Shown: piece by piece, positions 61,884 through 64,000 of the stretch
Position numbering within the stretch: the stretch's first letter is position 1
Layout: each line of letters begins with the position of its first letter
Translations under genes and position numbers: made by a program
The notes under the pieces: generated by a model
Seen by the model: only the letters and a program-made list of their open reading frames with translations
Database searches by the model: none
What the model was told of the DNA's origin: nothing
NCBI GenBank assembly: GCA_030533315.1
Contig: JAUNJL010000008.1
Location: 1 to 64,000 of the forward strand
Direction: 5' to 3'
DNA from: Eubacteriales bacterium
GTDB lineage: Bacteria > Bacillota_A > Clostridia > Lachnospirales > Lachnospiraceae
Length of the DNA stretch: 64,000 bases

Positions 61884-62843
61884 ATGTCTTTTTCAGGGAT
61901 GGTGAAGGAAGAGCTTTCCAAGCGGGTGGGTCAGGCGAGACACTGTCAGATCGCCGAGCTGGCCGCCCTCTATTCCGCCTGCGGAAGACTGCAAAAAGGG
62001 CAAGACGGAGATTTTGTCCTCCATATGCAGACGGAAAATAAAGCTGTTGCAAGAAAGTGCTTTACAATATTGCAAAAAACATTTAATATAAAGGCAGGTG
62101 TGTCTGTTCACGAGAGTGGGCCTCTGAAGAAAAACGGTTTGTGCTGTGTGACGGTTTTTGAGCCGGAGCAGGCAAAAAAGGTGGCAGAGGCAGTGAAGCT
62201 CACCGTGGACGGGAGCAGAGGAGAAGCGCTGAGGTTGAGAAATTCTCTGGTGATCCAGCAGAATTGCTGCAAGAGGGCGTTTATCCGGGGAGCCTTTCTT
62301 TCCTCCGGTTCCATCAGCGATCCCCAAAAGGGATATCATTTTGAGATCGTATGCGCCGATGAGGAGAGGGCAGAACAACTACAGAAGATCATCCGCAGCT
62401 TTCACATTGATGCGAAGATCGTTTTGCGCAAAAAATCATATGTGGTCTATGTGAAGGAAGGGTCGCAGATCGTGGATATACTGGCGATCATGGAGGCAAA
62501 TGTGGCCCTGATGGATCTGGAGAATATCCGGATCCTGAAGGAGATGCGCAATTCAGTGAACCGCAAGGTAAATTGTGAAACGGCGAATATCAACAAAACG
62601 GTGAATGCGGCTGTCAAACAGGTGGAGGATATCAAGCTGATCGAGAGCAGGGCAGGCTTCGACAGCTTAAGCGAAGGCCTAGAGGAAATCGCCCGTTTGC
62701 GTCTGCAGTATCCGGAGGCAACACTAAAAGAATTAGGAATGATGTTGAACCCTCAGGTTGGGAAGTCGGGAGTAAACCACCGGCTGAGAAAGCTGAGCAT
62801 ACTTGCGGATGAGCTGAGGGAACACAAGGAGGAGTTATTATGA
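61884..62843 (+). CDS. whiA: WhiA family DNA-binding protein
   Basis: A 319-residue protein with an N-terminal LAGLIDADG-like degenerate homing-endonuclease fold (about 1-220: RGAFLSSGSISDPQKGYHFE) and a C-terminal helix-turn-helix (ATLKELGMMLNPQVGKSGVN). In Streptomyces it controls sporulation; in Bacillus it affects division and chromosome segregation. It starts 19 bases after rapZ, and its stop overlaps the HPr-like start. Confidence 0.96.
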   Translation: MSFSGMVKEELSKRVGQARHCQIAELAALYSACGRLQKGQDGDFVLHMQTENKAVARKCFTILQKTFNIKAGVSVHESGPLKKNGLCCVTVFEPEQAKKVAEAVKLTVDGSRGEALRLRNSLVIQQNCCKRAFIRGAFLSSGSISDPQKGYHFEIVCADEERAEQLQKIIRSFHIDAKIVLRKKSYVVYVKEGSQIVDILAIMEANVALMDLENIRILKEMRNSVNRKVNCETANINKTVNAAVKQVEDIKLIESRAGFDSLSEGLEEIARLRLQYPEATLKELGMMLNPQVGKSGVNHRLRKLSILADELREHKEELL

Positions 62844-63094
62844 TTAAAAAACCAATCACCATCAATTTGTCAACTGGATTAGAGGCACGTCCGGTGGCGC
62901 AGCTGGTTCAGGTGGCAAGTCAGTTTAACAGCGAGATTTATGTAGAGATTGGGAAAAAGAAAGTGAATGCGAAGAGCATCATGGGCATGATGACGCTCGG
63001 GCTGGATGCCGGGGAGAAGATTACCCTCTCTGCAAACGGTGATGACGAAGATGCGGCCATGAGCAGTATCGAGCAGTACTTAAGTAATCAGTAA
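62840..63094 (+). CDS. HPr-like protein lacking the catalytic His (Crh-like)
   Basis: An 84-residue HPr-fold protein. The active-site motif, normally G-x-H15-A-R-P, reads GLEARP, so position 15 is Glu and phosphotransfer from enzyme I should be impossible. The regulatory Ser46 site is intact (KSIMGMM), so HPr kinase could still act. This is the Crh pattern; Bacillus Crh has Gln15 and also lies after whiA (yvcL). It probably serves catabolite regulation rather than sugar uptake. Translation is coupled to whiA by a 4-base overlap. A strong terminator follows. Confidence 0.9.
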   Translation: MIKKPITINLSTGLEARPVAQLVQVASQFNSEIYVEIGKKKVNAKSIMGMMTLGLDAGEKITLSANGDDEDAAMSSIEQYLSNQ

Positions 63095-63198
63095 TAGTCT
63101 CTGGACAGGTATAGGATAGACGAAAGAGACAGACAGCGCAGGTCCAGTTAAGGAATAACGTTCCATATATGAAGTGTACCAGGGTTATGTTCCAATGA

Positions 63199-63238
63199 GC
63201 GGCAGGAAAGGAAGACCACTTTCCTGCCGCTTTTCCCT
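63199..63238 (+). terminator. Terminator of the tcdA-murB-rapZ-whiA-HPr unit
   Basis: Perfect 12-bp stem GCGGCAGGAAAG and its complement, eight-base loop, then TTTTCCCTTT. Confidence 0.9.
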
Positions 63239-63397
63239 TTCTCCTTCTCTTTTGTGTCTGCAAAGGCTCAGGTACCGGGATCGCTTTTGGCCTTCTGAGG
63301 GCCGTGCAGGTATCCTTGTCTATGAAGGGATGGCAGGTCAGTGGAGGGGAATGCAAAGCCTGCCATATATTTTTAGCTGGTTTTCAGCCATAAAAAG

Positions 63398-63426
63398 TTG
63401 ACCCGGCCATGAAAACAGGGTATAAT
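63398..63426 (+). promoter_or_regulatory. Promoter of the last gene
   Basis: TTGACC at 63398-63403, 17-base spacer, TATAAT at 63421-63426, about 75 bases before the ATG. The rest of the 63095-63502 gap holds the terminator and nothing else clear. Confidence 0.88.
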
Positions 63427-63502
63427 GTGGAAAGATACATAAGCCGCCGAAGCAGTGGGCGGCGGCGTAAATAATGCAAAGCAGAAGTGAGGAATGTTAC
63501 CA

Positions 63503-64000
63503 ATGGCAAAAGTTCTGAAGTTTATCGTGCATTTAGTAGTAATATGTACCATCCTCTGTGTGGTGGCCTTGGCGGTGCCTCCCTTTTTCGGGGTGACGAC
63601 GGAGATTCGGGACAAGGCGGACGAGGTGTCGAACCTTCCGATGGGTTCAGTTACCTATGCGATCCCCGTGAAGTCCACGGAGATGGCTGTGGGGGATGCG
63701 ATTCTGGTCCAGTATAAAGGCGGGACCAGCCGTTACAATATCTCCACCCTGGATGTGGCCAGCAATTCTGGTACGGCTGTGGACTCCACCATTTCACAGC
63801 CGATCCCTGCCAATATCACGGTGGGTGAATACATGCCGAAGGTTGTGATCACCATAAGTGTTATCGGATATCTGATGATCGCCACCCAGAGTATCGAGGG
63901 ATTGATCATTTTAGGTCTGGCCGTTTTGTTTTTGATCATCCTTTATGTGATCGCCGAGCTTTGGAAGAAGGATCCAGAGGATGATGAGGATTATCCCCAG
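63503..64000 (+). CDS. Signal-peptidase-I-like membrane protein (3' end cut by window)
   Basis: An open frame of 166 codons from ATG 63503 to the window edge. It has an N-terminal membrane helix (VVICTILCVVALAVPPFF), an outside domain of about 90 residues and a second helix (about 118-153), then an acidic cytosolic tail (KKDPEDDEDYPQ). The outside domain contains LPMGSVTYAIP followed by AVGDAILVQYKG, the order of the signal peptidase Ser box and GD box. The usual S-M-x-P motif is missing and no catalytic Lys is evident, so it may be a non-peptidase relative. It could continue beyond the window. Confidence 0.6.
   Translation, partial: MAKVLKFIVHLVVICTILCVVALAVPPFFGVTTEIRDKADEVSNLPMGSVTYAIPVKSTEMAVGDAILVQYKGGTSRYNISTLDVASNSGTAVDSTISQPIPANITVGEYMPKVVITISVIGYLMIATQSIEGLIILGLAVLFLIILYVIAELWKKDPEDDEDYPQ

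Overview
The window reads as chromosome of a spore-forming Clostridia, most likely a Lachnospiraceae relative. Three things point there: moderately high GC; Firmicutes-type regulation (T-box, CIRCE, a preQ1-type leader, strong GGAGG ribosome sites); and a Lachnospiraceae-like gene set (AddAB, PadR/DUF1700/DUF4097/PspC, the spoIIA and spoVA sporulation loci, murB-rapZ-whiA-HPr). No rRNA, tRNA, CRISPR array, insertion sequence, prophage or integrase was seen. Coding density is high and most genes are housekeeping. The species is not resolved.

Layout. 1-5 kb: an Opp/Dpp-type peptide importer (oppBCDF) ending in a terminator; its OppC carries an unusual ectodomain made of four repeats. 5-11 kb: small membrane and DUF3786 proteins, an M50-like membrane metallopeptidase, an M32 carboxypeptidase and a MalY/PatB-type C-S lyase. 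11-14 kb: clpB under a promoter overlapped by a CIRCE element, then a DUF4250 mini-gene. 14-19 kb: a MarR regulator with its operator, a leader with two inverted repeats, and a heterodimeric ABC exporter with one degenerate ATPase site. 19-27 kb: a HelD-like helicase, a lipoprotein, a methyltransferase, Hsp33 and glutamine-dependent NAD synthetase. 27-36 kb: addB-addA and a convergent RsmF-like RNA methylase. 36-39 kb: a PadR-DUF1700-DUF4097-PspC envelope cassette and an alpha/beta-type spore protein (SASP). 39-44 kb: an ABC ATPase and a 1272-residue FtsX-type permease with a giant coiled coil. 44-51 kb: T-box-controlled valS, an LtaS-like transferase, folC, a mini-gene behind a duplicated hairpin/ribosome-site leader, and a zinc-ribbon/TPR membrane protein.

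52-59 kb is the sporulation region. spoIIAA-spoIIAB-sigF runs rightward. The spoVA genes run leftward towards it in the order spoVAB | spoVAC-spoVAD-spoVAE-spoVAA, with an AraC-type regulator inserted on the opposite strand after spoVAB. A queT gene with a preQ1-type leader lies between the two operons. SigmaG-like promoters of matching design stand before spoVAC, spoVAB and the SASP gene.

59-64 kb: tcdA, murB, rapZ, whiA and an HPr/Crh-like protein with Glu at position 15 and Ser at 46, then a membrane protein cut by the window end. No complete undescribed system is evident. The strongest leads are the OppC repeat ectodomain, the reordered spoVA locus, the duplicated hairpin/ribosome-site leader near 50.5 kb, the long inverted repeat in the exporter leader and the Crh-like HPr.
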